From Bos javanicus (Eukaryota; Chordata; Mammalia; Artiodactyla; Bovidae): a stretch of 64,000 bases of DNA. The stretch lies in assembly GCF_032452875.1 (NCBI RefSeq), contig NC_083882.1, forward strand, positions 33,472,001-33,536,000, written 5' to 3'. Position 1 is the stretch's first letter. Each line of letters begins with the position of its first letter. Shown here one piece after another: positions 23,641-36,109 of the stretch. The position numbers were made by a program, and so were the translations under genes. A model generated the notes under the pieces. The model saw only the letters and a list, made by a program, of their open reading frames with translations, made no database searches and was not told the origin of the DNA.

Positions 23641-24376
23641 TTTTTTTATTGAAGTACAGTTGATTTACCGTGTTGTGTTAATTACTGCTATACAGCAGAG
23701 TGATTCAGTTATACATATATTTGCATTGAATTTTTTACCTTCTTTTCCGTTATGGCTTATCATAGAATATTGGGTATAGTTTTCTGTGCTATACAGTAGG
23801 AGCTTGTTGATTATCCCTTCTGTATATAAAAGGTTACATCTGCTAACCCCAGTCTTCCACTCCATCCGTCCCTCAACCCCTTCCCCTCCGCGTCCACCTT
23901 GGCAGCCCAGCGTGTCCTGCACGTGCATGACTCTGATCCACAGATAAGTTCATTTGCGTCATATGTTCGATGCCACGTGTAAATGGTACTATGTGAGGTT
24001 TGTCTTTCTCTTGACTTCAGTTGGTATGTTCATCTCTAGGTCCATTCATGTTGCAAATGGCGTTATTTTATTCTCTTTTTGTAGCCATGTAGTATTCCAT
24101 TGTATACATATGTACCACATCTTCTTTATCCATTCTTCTACTGATAGACATTTAGGCTGCTTCCATGTCTTGGCTATTGTAAATAGTGCTGCAGTAAACG
24201 TTGGGTTGTATGTATCTTTTTGAATTATAGTTTAGTCTGGATGCATGGCCAGGAGTGGGGTTTCTGGATCGTATCTTTAGTTTTCTGAGGAGCCTCCTCC
24301 TGTTTTCTACGGTGGTTGCACCAATTTACATTCCCACCAACAGTGTAGGAGGGTTCCCTGTCTCTTCACCCTCTGC
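23641..24376 (-). mobile_element. L1 LINE 3' fragment
   Basis: The minus strand carries the artiodactyl L1 3' UTR. On the + strand, ttttattgaagtacagttga, gtgctatacagtaggagctt and gtatacatatgtaccacatc occur in antisense L1 order, up to caccaacagtgtaggagggt. 5'-truncated, no intact ORF. Confidence 0.85.
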
Positions 24377-24640
24377 AGCCACAAATAGCTCTTCAAATAA
24401 GTGGGCAGCAGAATGGGATTGGGTCTAGTAGACTTTGGCTCACACACAAGACTCAGTGGTGTGTCTGCCTTACATCCTCCTTCAGAGGTCCTCTCAAGAA
24501 TCCCATGATAATAACGCATCCTCCTGGTAGAAGACCCTCAACTTAATTCTTCAAATCCAAGGCTTATTTTTCTTTAACCACATGGTAACTGACTTCCATC
24601 ATTCAGTGGAGGGAGAGAATGGGAGTGGGGCAGGGAAGTA
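24377..24640. other. Intron 1, no gene seen
   Basis: Unique DNA between an L1 piece and a MIR remnant. Confidence 0.4.
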
Positions 24641-24870
24641 GGGTGCTGGCCAGAAGAACATGGGTTTGAAAACAAGACCTGTTTTAATGCCAAAACTGTC
24701 ACTGACTTATGTGTGCCTTCAGCAACACTCTGAATCTTCCTACTCCATGGTTTCTTTGTGTATAAGATGGAGGCAATAATAGCCACTCCATCAAATTGGT
24801 TTAAGAATCATACAGGCTGATACCTGCAAATGCATGGCATGTATCAGGTGCCTCGTTAATGTTGGCTTCC
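24641..24870 (+). repeat. MIR SINE remnant
   Basis: cactgacttatgtgtgcctt, ctactccatggtttctttgt and gcatggcatgtatcaggtgc fit MIR in order. Confidence 0.55.
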
Positions 24871-24899
24871 TCCTCTTTCTGATACCTACTTGTTGAATT

Positions 24900-25045
24900 G
24901 GCCATATGGTGACTTCCCTTAAGGGCAGTGGCCATGGTTTCTATCATGATATTCACCGCCCTTAGCACAGTGCCCAGCAACAGAGCTGGATGTGATATGT
25001 GCTGGTGATGGAATGTTTAACTGAGTGAATGAACAAACAAAGAAC
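24900..25045 (+). repeat. L2 LINE 3' remnant
   Basis: aagggcagtggccatggttt, ttagcacagtgcccagcaac and gagtgaatgaacaaacaaag resemble the L2 3' end. Confidence 0.5.
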
Positions 25046-25234
25046 CGTCACAAGTTGTGAGAAGACAGCACTGTTGTGTTTCGTAGCAAGTTTCCATGGA
25101 AGATCATCACTGGCCTTCACCTCGCCGTGACCCGGAAGCAGGGTGGCCATGCTGGGCCTGACATCTGTCTTCTCCGAGGACGTGTGTGCTCCTGAGCTCG
25201 TGCTTGAATGCCATACCTCCCTCTTCCTGGCTTC

Positions 25235-25360
25235 ATTCTATTATCCAGTGTCTCTAAGCCTCACTTTTCCCACCTGTTCGGTGAGGGAATTGAATGAGAT
25301 CATTTCTATTTAAAATGTCGGTACAGTGCCCGGCTCCTAGTAAACACTCACTCCATCTTG
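25235..25360 (+). repeat. MIR SINE remnant
   Basis: cacttttcccacctgttcgg and tacagtgcccggctcctagt match the MIR core and tail. Confidence 0.55.
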
Positions 25361-25756
25361 GCTGTGTGAAGAGGTACGTGGCGACGGTGTGAAGCGACGG
25401 CGGCTCTGTTTGGTCTGTACTTTTCTCTGACCCCCACACACTGTGAGTCAAATCCTCCTGTGAAGCTTTGGGCTGAAACCGTTTCAGAGGGACGAAAAGC
25501 CATCCATGTTTAAGTATTTTTAGCTGATGCTAGTGACTTGGAGAGGGAGGGAGGTGGAAATGGGAGGAGGAAACAAAGCCGTCTCTGCAACTGGAGTGAC
25601 TCCTCCTGTTCATCTGTCTCTCCCAGATCCTTTTTGGTGGCGGTGGAGGTGGGGCAGCTCCCTCTGTATCTGATAATTCTCGCTTGCCAGTCGTCGTGGC
25701 CACGATTACCCTCATAGACTCAGTTGCACCTCAGAGCTCATGAAAAAGCCGGTTAA
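25361..25756. other. Intron 1, no gene seen
   Basis: Unique DNA; contains a GT/GGTGG-rich run at 25630-25652. Confidence 0.4.
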
Positions 25757-25937
25757 ATAAGGTCCTACTGTGTAGCACATGCAACTCTGCTCAGTGTCAT
25801 GTGGCAGCCTGGACGGGAAGGGAGTCTGGGGGAGAATGGATACATGTATATGTATGGCTGAGTTACTCTGCTGTGCACCTGAAGCTATCACAACATTGTT
25901 AACCAGCTATACTCCAATATAAAAATTTAAAAAAAGC
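25757..25937 (+). mobile_element. L1 LINE 3' end
   Basis: aggtcctactgtgtagcaca, acctgaagctatcacaacat, actccaatataaaaatttaa and an A-rich end: the last about 180 bp of an L1, sense strand. Confidence 0.8.
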
Positions 25938-25974
25938 AAGCTAAAGCCACAGTCATGCTGCTGTGTCAGCTGAA

Positions 25975-26100
25975 TAAGAATTTTGACCTGTCTGTTGTCA
26001 CCTTCTCATCAGTGAAATGAAAATAACATGGGTGCTCTGTCTACCTCCCAGGGCAGTTAGGAGGGTCCAGGAGTGATTATATAGAAATCTTGAGCAAAGC
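25975..26100 (+). repeat. Possible MIR SINE remnant
   Basis: accttctcatcagtgaaatg and ctacctcccagggcagttag are MIR-like but degraded. Confidence 0.4.
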
Positions 26101-27405
26101 CTCAGCACTGCCGGCCTGTTTATGGGTGAGCCCTGTCCTTCTCCAGCCCCCGCAAGTCCTGCCTCCCCAGGGCCAGTCCTTTCTCCTGTGTCTTCCTGCA
26201 GGAGCTTCCCTGTCCACCTCGGAGCACTTCTGCATTGGTCCGCCAGCCTGGAAGGCGTCTGGGGGCTCTCTGTGGCTCTTTATTAACTGCCACCCCGACC
26301 CTCCACTATACCCTCTTTTATGCAGGGAGACAGAGACTCTACACAACAGACACTCCACCCCCCACCCCCTCCCAGGGGTGCCTGATCTCCATGGTTTTCT
26401 CCAGAACCCGTAACCTAGAAACAGAATCTTATGGACTGACAAGAGTCAGAGAGCGATGCCTTAATGTGAAAACTGAACTCAGCGACTTGTTAGAGCACCA
26501 ACTCGCTTCCCATCCTCCTGTCTCTCTTAGAGGAGGAAAAGTGTCTGAAAGCATGCAAAAAATGGTTAAGTCCCAGAGAGGACAGAGGAGATTGTCATCA
26601 AAAGATAAATCTTGGCCATTTTTATTGAGAACTTGTTCCAGGCAGGGGACTGGGCCACATGTGACTCTTAACATTGGTGATTTCCTTTCACCTGATTCCG
26701 GGATCCCTGGGTCCCCAGCTTGCTGTGTGTCTTTGGCCCAAACAGATGTGGCTTCTGATCTTCTGTTTCTCAGGGAATAATAGTAGTTCAGCATGCACAG
26801 AGGATTGAACTTTCGATACTTGTGTCCTGTTCCTTTGGGATATGGTTCAGCTCGTATTCCCCCTCGGCCTGGGGAACACAGGCCCCACAGGGAGGGCCAG
26901 TAACAGGATCTCGGAGGAGGAAGGGAACCCTGACAAGTCTCTCCCCAGTGCCTGATGACCTCAGACACCCAGACTGGGGCTGGCTGTCCCTCCTTCCCTT
27001 GGATTCCTTCCGTGAGAGGAAACTCTGTCCCCCCCTGCTCGGGGCCTCTCAGTGACTCCCAGCCCCCTTTCTGATGGAGGCTGAGCTTTCTTGCCTGCCT
27101 CCCAGCAGTCTGGGCTGTGTCCCCCTTAGTGAGAGCTCCCCTGTGGACTTTCTCTGTAACAGCCACATATCACTGGCTGGTTTTCCCTCCGCGCCTCTTC
27201 CTGTGTTACTGCCTTCTCTGGGAAGATTTCTCTCTTCTCTCCAATCTCATATACTGCTCAAGATCTTCAGAAATGGTTGTAGGTTGTTTTTAGCAGAGAG
27301 GGGAGCTGGGTCTTCTGTTGTCCAGTCTTGAAATATTCCTATTAGCATGGAACTCACAGACATTTATTCTGGGCAAATAGCAAAGATTGTTAGATAATAT
27401 GCATA
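26101..27405. other. Intron 1; longest open frame of the window lies here
   Basis: The minus strand is open for 245 codons (26429-27166). The translation has no domain I recognise, no signal peptide, no periodic repeat and several MIR-like stretches beneath it (around 26625-26700 and 26730-26790). I do not call it a gene. Sense frames over the same DNA are equally anonymous. Confidence 0.45.
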
Positions 27406-27409
27406 GGCG

Positions 27410-27620
27410 TCTGTGCAGATGTTATTTTTAAGCACCGAATATATGCCAGACGCTGTGCTAAGCTCTTCAAATGGTCCGATATTGATATTAATCATCGTTA
27501 TATCTCATGGTAGGTATTGTTAGCCCCGTTGAAAAGACTGGGAAAATGAAACTTCTGATAATTAACTCATCCACAGTCCCACAATTAGTAAGAGGTGGGC
27601 TCCTGAGAATGTGCCCCTTT
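27410..27620 (-). repeat. MIR SINE remnant
   Basis: aatatatgccagacgctgtg, ctcatggtaggtattgttag and agtcccacaattagtaagag fall in reverse MIR order. Confidence 0.65.
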
Positions 27621-29099
27621 TTACACGGCAGACACTCCCTTGTTGCCTCCATGCAAAAACGCATCGATCTCAGAGGGAGAAAAAGTCTTTGTCTAGATCC
27701 CAGGGAGACTTAGAGGCAAAGAGAAGTGTATTTTCTTATGTCACCACCCATGGTCTAATGGCTGGTTTCCCAATTACAAACGGCTGCCTCCCTACAGCAG
27801 AGGCCAGAGCCCCTGCCCCTTCTTAGCAATAACAAAATAAGGCCTCTCCATGCGGGCTGCTGAGCCCCACCACACAAAACATCAGGGGACCCAAGCTGCA
27901 TTTCCCCTGCTAACCGCCCCCTGAGGAGAGCTGCCTAATAGACTCTTTATGGGCTGGGAAGTAGAGCCTTGTTGCTGCAGAGACAGAGGGGCAGCACTGC
28001 AGGTTGAAGTTCTTCCATTGGAAGGCCTTCTTAAAGCCCCAAAAAGCTCAGCAGTTTTTTTCTCCTCCTCTGATTAGCCCTCTATAAAAGCCCACAGGTT
28101 TTTCCTCCCATTGGTCGGCCTCTTGGTGGTAGCGTCCCTGGCCCCCCGGCAGGCGTGCTGTCCCATTGATTGTTAGATGCACGGCTCTCAGGCCATTAGG
28201 CCCTGGCCAACTGAAAGGGTTCACCACCAGGAGACTGATCATGAAATTGGGTCTTTGTGATCAATATATCTTTCTCCATTAGGTTCATTTCCTCTGAAGG
28301 AAATGGGTCGGCCCATTAGAGTTTATGTGTATTGACAGGCCTCTCACTGCCCTCCTTCAGCTTCACAGGGAGGGGGCCAGAGATGCGCTTGTTAGACTGA
28401 ACTGCCGGGGTCTTTGCAAGCCTATCTTACTGGCCGTGATGACAAAAAGTAGCCGGAATCCCTTGTGTGACAGAATCCATGATTTTGTTATATAGGAAAG
28501 AGTGACCAAGTCTCCTAGGTACAGAAAATGTGGCCTGAGTTTGGGCACAGCTGGAAGAACTTTCTGAGCACAAAGATTATTGAGCAGAAAAAGAAACTGT
28601 TGTCCCCTTGTCTTAAGGTCTGTAAGGACAGACAGGAAAGATCCCTTGAAGGAAGTACAACCTTGTCTGGTTAAGGAGGAATGGACAGGATGGTCCTAAG
28701 ATGCTTTGCAGCTATAGAATCACTGTGTATCGTCACTCTTTGTTGCTTCTAAGGACCTCAGAACAGTTTCTAAAGGTCCCATCTCTCTTCCTCAGCCTCC
28801 CTGTGTGTGTTCATCATCTCCCCTTTGGAGATGAAAGAACTAAAGCTCCCGGGTAGCTGAAAACCAGCACCCATATCCTAGATCCTGCAGGGACCCACTA
28901 GGGCAACAGTACTTGGCCAGTCCTTGGTTTTTATTTGACTTCTTACTAAAATGCCACCTCTTACCCCTTCTTGGCTTGTGTGACTCTTAGCTGCTCCACA
29001 AAGCTGCTCCACTAAGCTAAATATGATCCCTCATATTCGTTTGACTTTTGATCAAATAAAAGTGGGTTTGCGTCTATATGGATCTTATTGGCCACTGGT
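27621..29099. other. Intron 1, repeat-free block with promoter-like segment
   Basis: No repeats recognised over about 1.5 kb, which is unusual here and suggests constraint. The part 27880-28330 contains CCATTGG, TATAAAAG and many ATTAG/ATTGAT homeobox-like sites (see separate entry). No supported exon. Confidence 0.45.
28015..28120 (+). promoter_or_regulatory. Candidate intronic promoter or conserved element
   Basis: An inverted CCAAT (CCATTGG, 28015-28021) lies 62 bp before a perfect TATAAAAG (28083-28090), the usual spacing for a TATA promoter. A second CCATTGG follows at 28108-28114. Orientation would be sense to UBASH3B. There is no CpG island and no visible exon with donor was assigned downstream, so function is speculative. 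Confidence 0.25.
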
Positions 29100-29342
29100 A
29101 GCCGTGAGGGTGGGCTTCCCAAGTGGTGCTAGTGGTAAAGAACCTGCCACCAATGCAGGAGACATAAGAGACATGGGTTTGATCCCTGGGTTGGGAAGAT
29201 CCCCTGGAGGAGGGCATGGCAGCCCCTTCCAGTATTCTTGCCTGGAGAATCCATGGACAGAGGGGTCTGGCCGGCTAAGACCATAGGGTCACACAGAGTT
29301 GGACACAACTGAAGTGACTTAGCGCAGCACAGCCGCGAGGGT
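29100..29342 (+). repeat. Bov-tA SINE (variant head) with duplication
   Basis: The SINE is 29112-29330: cttcccaagtggtgctagtg, gagacataagagacatgggt, gatcccctggaggagggcat. It is flanked by agccgtgagggt (29100-29111) and agccgcgagggt (29331-29342), 12 bp with one change. Confidence 0.94.
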
Positions 29343-31265
29343 AACCATGTCAGAACCCAAAGCCTCGATTAATAGTCAGTAATGGGTGAGGAGGCTACAG
29401 GTGTAAATTTAGGGGGTTGCTTTGGTTGCTCTCAAATCCTCTCCATCACTGGCCATAGAGTAGCCTGGACCCTTGTCTGCTCTATTTTGTGTTCCTCCAC
29501 CCCATCCTCATACCCTGCTGGTCCTGATGGGGGGCACTGCTCATGGGGGATACTTTCTCTTGCCAAGAAGTCCCATTCCAACCTGGAAGGCATCCCAGAT
29601 CTGCAGGAACACACCCAGTGAGGCTTAGGGTCTGCTTTTCCCTGAGTTTCCAGAGAGGATGGAGTTTGGAGGCTGCTTGCTGGGATTCTAAGTCTTGTGC
29701 TTTGACTCCTCAGTATACTGCTTTGATTCATGCAGACTTTGGTCCCTGTCTCCAGAACCAACCCTTGGGTTGGGACAGCCACAGAGATGACTGGACAGCT
29801 GACCTGTCAGGGAAGAGCCACCCAGGTCCAGAGAGGCTCCTCACAGTACCGACTTCACCATTTGTCACAAGGCTTAACATCTGAGTGCCTGGTACATAGA
29901 AGGCCTTCCGCCATTGACATCCTTGTCCTTATTTTTCTCCTATGAGAAACAGAGATGCAGAATTACCCGCTTGCCCTTTGTTCTCAGGATAGCCGTCAGC
30001 TTCAGGCAGGCTCAAGCTGCCGCAAATCATCCATGAAGGAGCTGGCACTGAGCGGGTGACTCTTCATGGAGCACAATAAAAGTCTCTGTATCTCTATCTA
30101 AAACCACATTACAAGACAACGTCTGTTTTTCAAATACAGACACCCTTTTAAAATTCCTCAGTTTTGCTTAGTGGCACCAGTGGCTTCTTTATATGACTAG
30201 ACTCTCCAACCAAGAAAAATAGAAGTTGGGTTCCAAGTTTGCCCCGTCTGGTGCAGATCCAGGGAAAAGAATGAGATATCTGATTAATTAGGTCATCTTT
30301 TAATTGAATTCACAGTATTAGATGTGGAAAATTTAATACCTGGTATCTTAGAAGTAGAGAGCGTTTTTTAAAAATCCTATATTCGCTGTAAATGTTTCTA
30401 AGTTGAGATTGTCTTAGCTACACAAGAGAAAGATATAATTCAACTTTGGTTGCCCAGGGAGCCTTATCCACTTGGAGGATTATACACTTGACCTCTTGTC
30501 CCTTTTCTTCACAAATGAGTAGGTCACAGGAACCACTGCACAGAGCTTATGGGATGCTGAGACCATGAGCACACACCTACCAGCAAACCAAAGCCAAGGG
30601 CTGCACAACATCAAGTAACTGGAAAGCTCCGCACATTCATTTTCTACTCGATTGAATCAAAGTCTTACTGTTTCGAGGGAATGTTATTGCTATTTCCATT
30701 GTGTGTGTGCTGCCTGTTGTTTTTCACTGCAGGTGTCAGATATTTGAGAGTTATCAAGTGCAATAAAGTAAAAGATTAACTCTCCTCTGTGAGTGAGAGA
30801 TGAGTCAACCTGAAGAACCTGGGGCTGCTAACCTATCTGCCTGAGCTGAGGATGGCATGAGTATTTACTGACCTCAGTACTGAACAAGTTGGGAGCTGAA
30901 GGTATTCCTTAGGAAATAGGAATTCGGTCGGTAGCCAAAAAGAAGTGTCTGGCTTTAAAACAGAGAGATAAGGAATCATAGTCAAGCTAACAGAGAAAGC
31001 TTTGGGGACATGGCACGCTGTACCTAGACCTGCTGTCTGTTAATGGTATTTGGTCTAGCTGTAGTTAGCCGAGACCCCCAGGTTCTCCAGGGGACAATAA
31101 CAGCTCATCACTCACCACCCCAGGCCAAACTTGTTCTACCCTGCATTCTCACTTAGGGGTGTCTCCACCATCCGTATAAGCCTGTAAGCTACGGTTGCTA
31201 ATCCATCTCCAAGCTTCACTCAGTCAACAGTCCAAACATCTTTCTGAATATCCCCATCCTCATTA
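29343..31265. other. Intron 1, long stretch without a gene
   Basis: Unique DNA. Several frames at 29382-29945 lack any domain. Nothing was recognised between 29950 and 31265. Confidence 0.45.
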
Positions 31266-31700
31266 CAGTTCAGTCTCTCAGTGTCCCTCTTCTGATCGAT
31301 TGTCAAGGCCTTTTAAGTCGTCTCCAACACTTGATTTAGTCTCCCTTAAATCTGTCTCTCATACGCATATCTGATCATGCCTTCATTGTTCCCCACTGCA
31401 TAAAGCCATGAGGTCAAAGCTCAAAAATGGCACGAAGACTTTTGTGAGCTGTCCCCTCCAACCTTTCCAGCTCCATCCTCATCTTCTTCAAGCATTACCA
31501 TTCTTGGTCTAGTATCACCAAACTCCAGCTTCCCTACCCGTACAGTGCTGCCTCTCACCTTGACATGGTCTTCGCTTCAGAAACCCTTCTCTCCTTGTGA
31601 ATTTCTGTAGCCAGCTCTGACTCTCAGTTTAAGATTCAAATCAAGCATTATTTCTTCTTGGACAGATTGCAGCTTTTTCAGTTCATAGCATCCTAGAGTG
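31266..31700. repeat. Ancient repeat remnant, family not assigned
   Basis: ctgatcatgccttcattgtt, taaagccatgaggtcaaagc and ctccatcctcatcttcttca follow the order of a widespread old mammalian repeat with thymine-rich sense text. Family not named. Confidence 0.4.
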
Positions 31701-32096
31701 TCTGAGTAATTTTTACATAGAGCCTGTAGACCAACAGAAATACCTAATGGTTTTGTGTATTTAGTAGCTAAACCCAAACAACTCAGTTAATTGCTCCTAA
31801 CAACTTAAAGGCCATATGAAAAAATAATACACAAAATTGAAAGAAAATTATTTTAATTTCGTTCTTAAAGAACCGCAACTACTTACTAATGGGGTATGCA
31901 TATCTGTTGGGCGCTGCACAACGGCTCAAACCTTAGGAACAGGTTGGACATTGCCATACTTATTTCCTGTTCCCCATTGGGCCACACTGGGTTCTTGCTT
32001 TTTACTACAGCAGTTGCCAAAACCCCAGCTTCACAAAGATAAGACACCAGGGGAGATACAAGAAAGTCCTCTGTTAAAACTGTAACTTTGGAATTG

Positions 32097-32310
32097 ACAT
32101 GTATACACTGCTATATTTAAAACAGATAACCAGCAAGGACCTACTATATAGCACAGGGTATCTGCTCAATGTTATATAGCAATCTAAATGGGAAAAGAGT
32201 TTGAAAAAGAATAGATGCATGTATACTTATAAATGAATCACTTTGCTGAATCACTTCTCAAACTAAAACATAAGCTGTACTCCAGTGTCAGATGGAAAGT
32301 TAAAAGAATC
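32097..32310 (+). mobile_element. L1 LINE 3' end
   Basis: tgtatacactgctatattta, acctactatatagcacaggg, cataagctgtactccagtgt: L1 3' UTR in sense. Confidence 0.8.
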
Positions 32311-32559
32311 AAACTGGAACTACGTTGAGCTCGTAGCTTACGGGGGTTACTCAACAGATAATGAGGGTGACTTTGTTGCATTCAAAAGCTCACAGTTTCC
32401 TGTGGCATCTCAGTTGGCTGTGGTGTGCTGACCTAGAGTAGCTTGCTGGACAGTTTGAGAGCCTCAGCCCCGCTACCTGAGTCGGCAGCCCCCTATCCTG
32501 AGCTACCCCAGTACTAGCACACCTGGCACTTCTTCTATCACGGCCATTAACATGTCGCC

Positions 32560-32680
32560 GTGTAAGCCACTTGTGTGTCTTGACGCTATGAACTCTTTGA
32601 GGACGAGGATCGTCCTTCCTCCTCCTTCACCTGCTGATGAGAACACAGTGCCTGGCACATGACTGGTGCTCGGCTGGGAG
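32560..32680 (+). repeat. L2 LINE 3' remnant
   Basis: ctatgaactctttgaggacg, agaacacagtgcctggcaca and tgactggtgctcggc match the L2 3' end. Confidence 0.5.
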
Positions 32681-33975
32681 GACCTGATCTACTGGGAGCG
32701 TCAGAGACGCCAGTGGAGCTCAGAGCACCAGAGCGGCTGCAGGGGAAGTCAGCCTGGGTGACAATTAAGCAGGAAATTCCAGTCGGGCTCAGAACCTGTG
32801 TTTCGGAGAGAGGGGCTGAGGATCCTGCTGGGCCCAGACATGGGACAGCCGAGTCCACTCATCAGGCCTCAATTCGGCCATGGGCCCCAGAGACCATGGT
32901 TTCTGAGAGGGCTCCAACCAAACTTCAGATCAGAAAGCGACACCCATTAAACTCTTGGTTTTACTCTTGGTTTACATTTGGTTTCCTGGTAAGAGTTCCT
33001 TGGGAGGAGAAGGAGATCAAGAGAATGGAGGACAGGTGGGTGTGGGGAAGGAAGGAAGGATGCTGCTCTGCCTGCCACAGCCGTGACCGTGGTGTCTGGA
33101 TAGAGCCGTGGTTCTGGGTCCAGATCTACCGTGGACCCGAAACTCAGCAGAGCTGCGGGCACATAGGGGTCCTGGCCATCCAGCTGCCTGAAGCACAGCC
33201 GTCCATGGTGCTGCTGGGTCGTCCCCATCTGGCTGATTTCCTCACAGCTGCTTGCCTGATTTTTCTGATGTGCTATTGCTTATATCTGCTTTGGGCTTTT
33301 CTTGCCCATCATTAGCACGCATTAGAGATTGCATCATTTTTTCCCCCCACACTCTGCTAAGAATGAACCCTAGATATATCTGGGAAGGTTAGAGCTAGGG
33401 TCCAAAGTCAAATTTGTGTTCTCATGTAACATAATAGCAAAACCTCAGTGGTTCACATGTCTCTCTGATGCTAAACCACGAAAGTCCCATCTAAATAACG
33501 AGCAGCTGTCATCCGGTGACTAGAGTGCAGTTCTTGGAGTTTAAAGGGGTATTTCCCCCTTTATCTGCCCAGTGCGCTCTGCCAGCTTCTGAGTCCCTCT
33601 GAGGGGTAGCAGCTGTTCGAGCTCAGCCTGGCGTTTGGGGTCCACCCCCCATGCCCCACTGTTCTTGGCACCGGGCCCACCAATGGACCATGGAGGTGGG
33701 AGCTCTATGGCAACAGGCTTTCTTCAGCGGGCTGGAGTGGGGAGACATTCTGCCACTGCCCGTGTTCAGTCTGTTCTGTGGGCAGAGCTCTGGGAACAAA
33801 CAGCCCAAAGCACTGTCAGCCTGGCAGTGGGTGATGGAGCAGCAGAGCTCAGGACCCTGGGGACGCCATGCTCTTCTCCTCCATGGCCTCCTGCCTAGAG
33901 AATCACACACCTGGGTCAGATCGGTGACTGCTTCCTAGAAACTCCCCAAACCAAACCAAACCAAAAAGCCACTTT
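32681..33975. other. Intron 1, no gene supported
   Basis: The + frame 32659-33315 (218 codons) ends in a hydrophobic stretch but has no domain and starts inside L2 text. Frames on both strands at 33623-33938 overlap. Judged chance. Confidence 0.45.
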
Positions 33976-34165
33976 AAAGCATGTTGTGTTTGTGTATGTG
34001 TGTGTTCAGTTGCTCAGTTGTGTACGACTCTTTGCAACCCCACGGACTGTAGCCTGCCAGTCTCCTCTGTCATGGGAATTCTCCAGGCAAGAATACTGGA
34101 GTGGGTTGCCATTCCCTTTTCCAGGGGACTTCCCAACCCAGGGATAGAAGCCCTCAAAGCATGTT
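33976..34165 (-). repeat. Bov-tA/BovA SINE with duplication
   Basis: SINE 33986-34155: cagttgctcagttgtgtacg, ggcaagaatactggagtggg, ccaggggacttcccaaccca. Flanks aaagcatgtt at 33976-33985 and 34156-34165. A GT tract lies at its 3' (left) end. Confidence 0.92.
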
Positions 34166-35872
34166 ACTGCCAAGAAAGTTCTTCCTGGTGTCTAACTTGA
34201 GTCCCTTCTGATATGGCCAAAAGGCATTTTACTTTAGCTGACCCTCACGAGAGAAGGTACATCAGATATGATAACCTTCCACAAAATTGAAGACCTCTCA
34301 GCCTTCTCCAGAAAGAAGAATTTGGGTCTCCTTAGCCTTTCACCACAGCCTTAATACCCAGACCTTTTGTTATCTTTCTCAGTTGTATCTGAATCCTCCC
34401 CAAAACTTGGCTTTTGAATTGCAGGGACCACAACTTAATGAGAGCTTTCATTTCCAGAGGTTATTCCCAGTGCTTAAGGAAAAAAAACTTCAGATAGGAT
34501 ATATTTCATTGGAGGAAGAACCTAGAAAAAAAGTGGATCCTTGATATAGATAGCACATCGTACGAGTGAGCTTTCCTTTTCCCAATTGTTTTTGAAATGA
34601 TGGGCTTTTTTTTGGTGAGCTTAATCTCTGGGAGATTCTAACCTCTAAAAGACCGTGTGGCCTCTGTCTAGGAAGTGGTAAAGGAAACAGGGCTGGCATC
34701 TTGGCAACAATTAAGCACCTTATCCAGGTGTGGGGAAGTGGGGGTTTCCTACATTTCCAGCATTTTTCTGCACCAGCCTATGTTCCAAGGGGTTCCAAGG
34801 AGTCTGTCTTGCTTCTCCATAATCTCATCTTACTGTAAGGAGGCTTGTCTTCTAGAATGTTTTTCTACTTAGCTGTGCAGATTTTTTATTCTGATCATTT
34901 GGTATCTGTGTTTAGATTTTTGTGGGGGGAAAGGCATTTCTCTTTGGACCATGGAACAGAGCCATTGGGGCTGGCCTTGAATCAGGCTGGAGTCTGCCCT
35001 TCACCCTGCGCTCACTGATTGAATCTGGCTGTCCTGATTACATGACTCGACTTCCTTCACCTGAATTTCCCCTCGTCAAATGAAGCAGTTGGGCCCCTAG
35101 TTGATGTCTGAGGTCCCTTCCAATCTGACCCTCTGTGATTGTCACAATGTCATCGGTTCTCACTGCTCCATAGAGGGACCAGGAAAAGAAAGGAGGAGTT
35201 GGGTTCAGCAGGCAATCAGGAGAAGGATGCTTGGAAAGCGTATCAGTTTAAACTAGAAACTCCTCCCCTCTCTCCTCCTTCCCAAAGACCCCGAATTGGG
35301 GTAGTATAACTGGACAGGCGTAATTGATTATTAATCACCTCCAGTGTATCGGGCACTGTTGAAGGCTTCTTGCTTATAGAGGAGAGGTACTGGGTGAATT
35401 CTGGCTCCATCGTCCTCACACACAATCCGCCACTCCCTGCCCAGGTCAGGTGTCTCCGGCCATGCACTTAGGGTTCCCTGTGCCCTCCCCTCATTGCACT
35501 GACCACCAGTGTGATTCAGTAGTTATCTGTGCAAAGACCCCGTGAGGCCAGGGGCCATAGAAGTCTCGATTTTCACTGTATTCCTAGAACCCAGCACAGT
35601 GCTGACAAAGTCATTGCCATTCAAGATGTATATATTAAACAGCCATAAACTTGAATGCATGAATGGATGGCCAAATAGCAAAACTGGGTACAAACCCAGA
35701 ACTGTAGATTTTGGAGACCCATCTGACATCTCAGAAGGGCTTTTCTCGGATGCCTGTGTACACGGCTGTGACCTGGTGCCAGAACCACCTGTGAGACCAC
35801 CCCACTGCACACAGAACTCTTGAGTGTTTCTCCAGCAGTGGGCATGACAGCTTCCCTTCTCTGGCCAGTCCC
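34166..35872. other. Intron 1, no gene seen
   Basis: Unique DNA with short frames of no recognisable nature (34287-34544, 35243-35823). Confidence 0.45.
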
Positions 35873-36109
35873 CTTTACCATGTGCTGTGGGTACGCTCAG
35901 TTGCTCAGTTGTGTTGGACTCTCTACAACCTTTTGGACTGTATCCCATCAGGCTCCTTTGTCTATGGGATTCTCCCAGCAAGAAGACTGGAGTGGGTTGC
36001 CATTTCCTCCTCCAGTGGATCTTCTCGATCCAGGAGTTGAACCCTCATCTCCTTGGCAGGCGGATTCTTTACCACTGAGCCCCCTGGGAAGCCTTTACCC
36101 AGTGCTGTG
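35873..36109 (-). repeat. Bov-tA SINE with long duplication
   Basis: SINE 35890-36092: cagttgctcagttgtgttgg, ttgccatttcctcctccagt, gattctttaccactgagccc. Flanks of 17 bp (35873-35889, 36093-36109) beginning ctttacc and ending gtgctgtg differ at two bases. Confidence 0.92.

Noticed and set aside
32659..33315. 218-codon + frame with a hydrophobic C-terminal stretch
   Set aside because: Starts inside L2-like text, no domain and no start context or conservation evidence; the hydrophobic end alone is weak.
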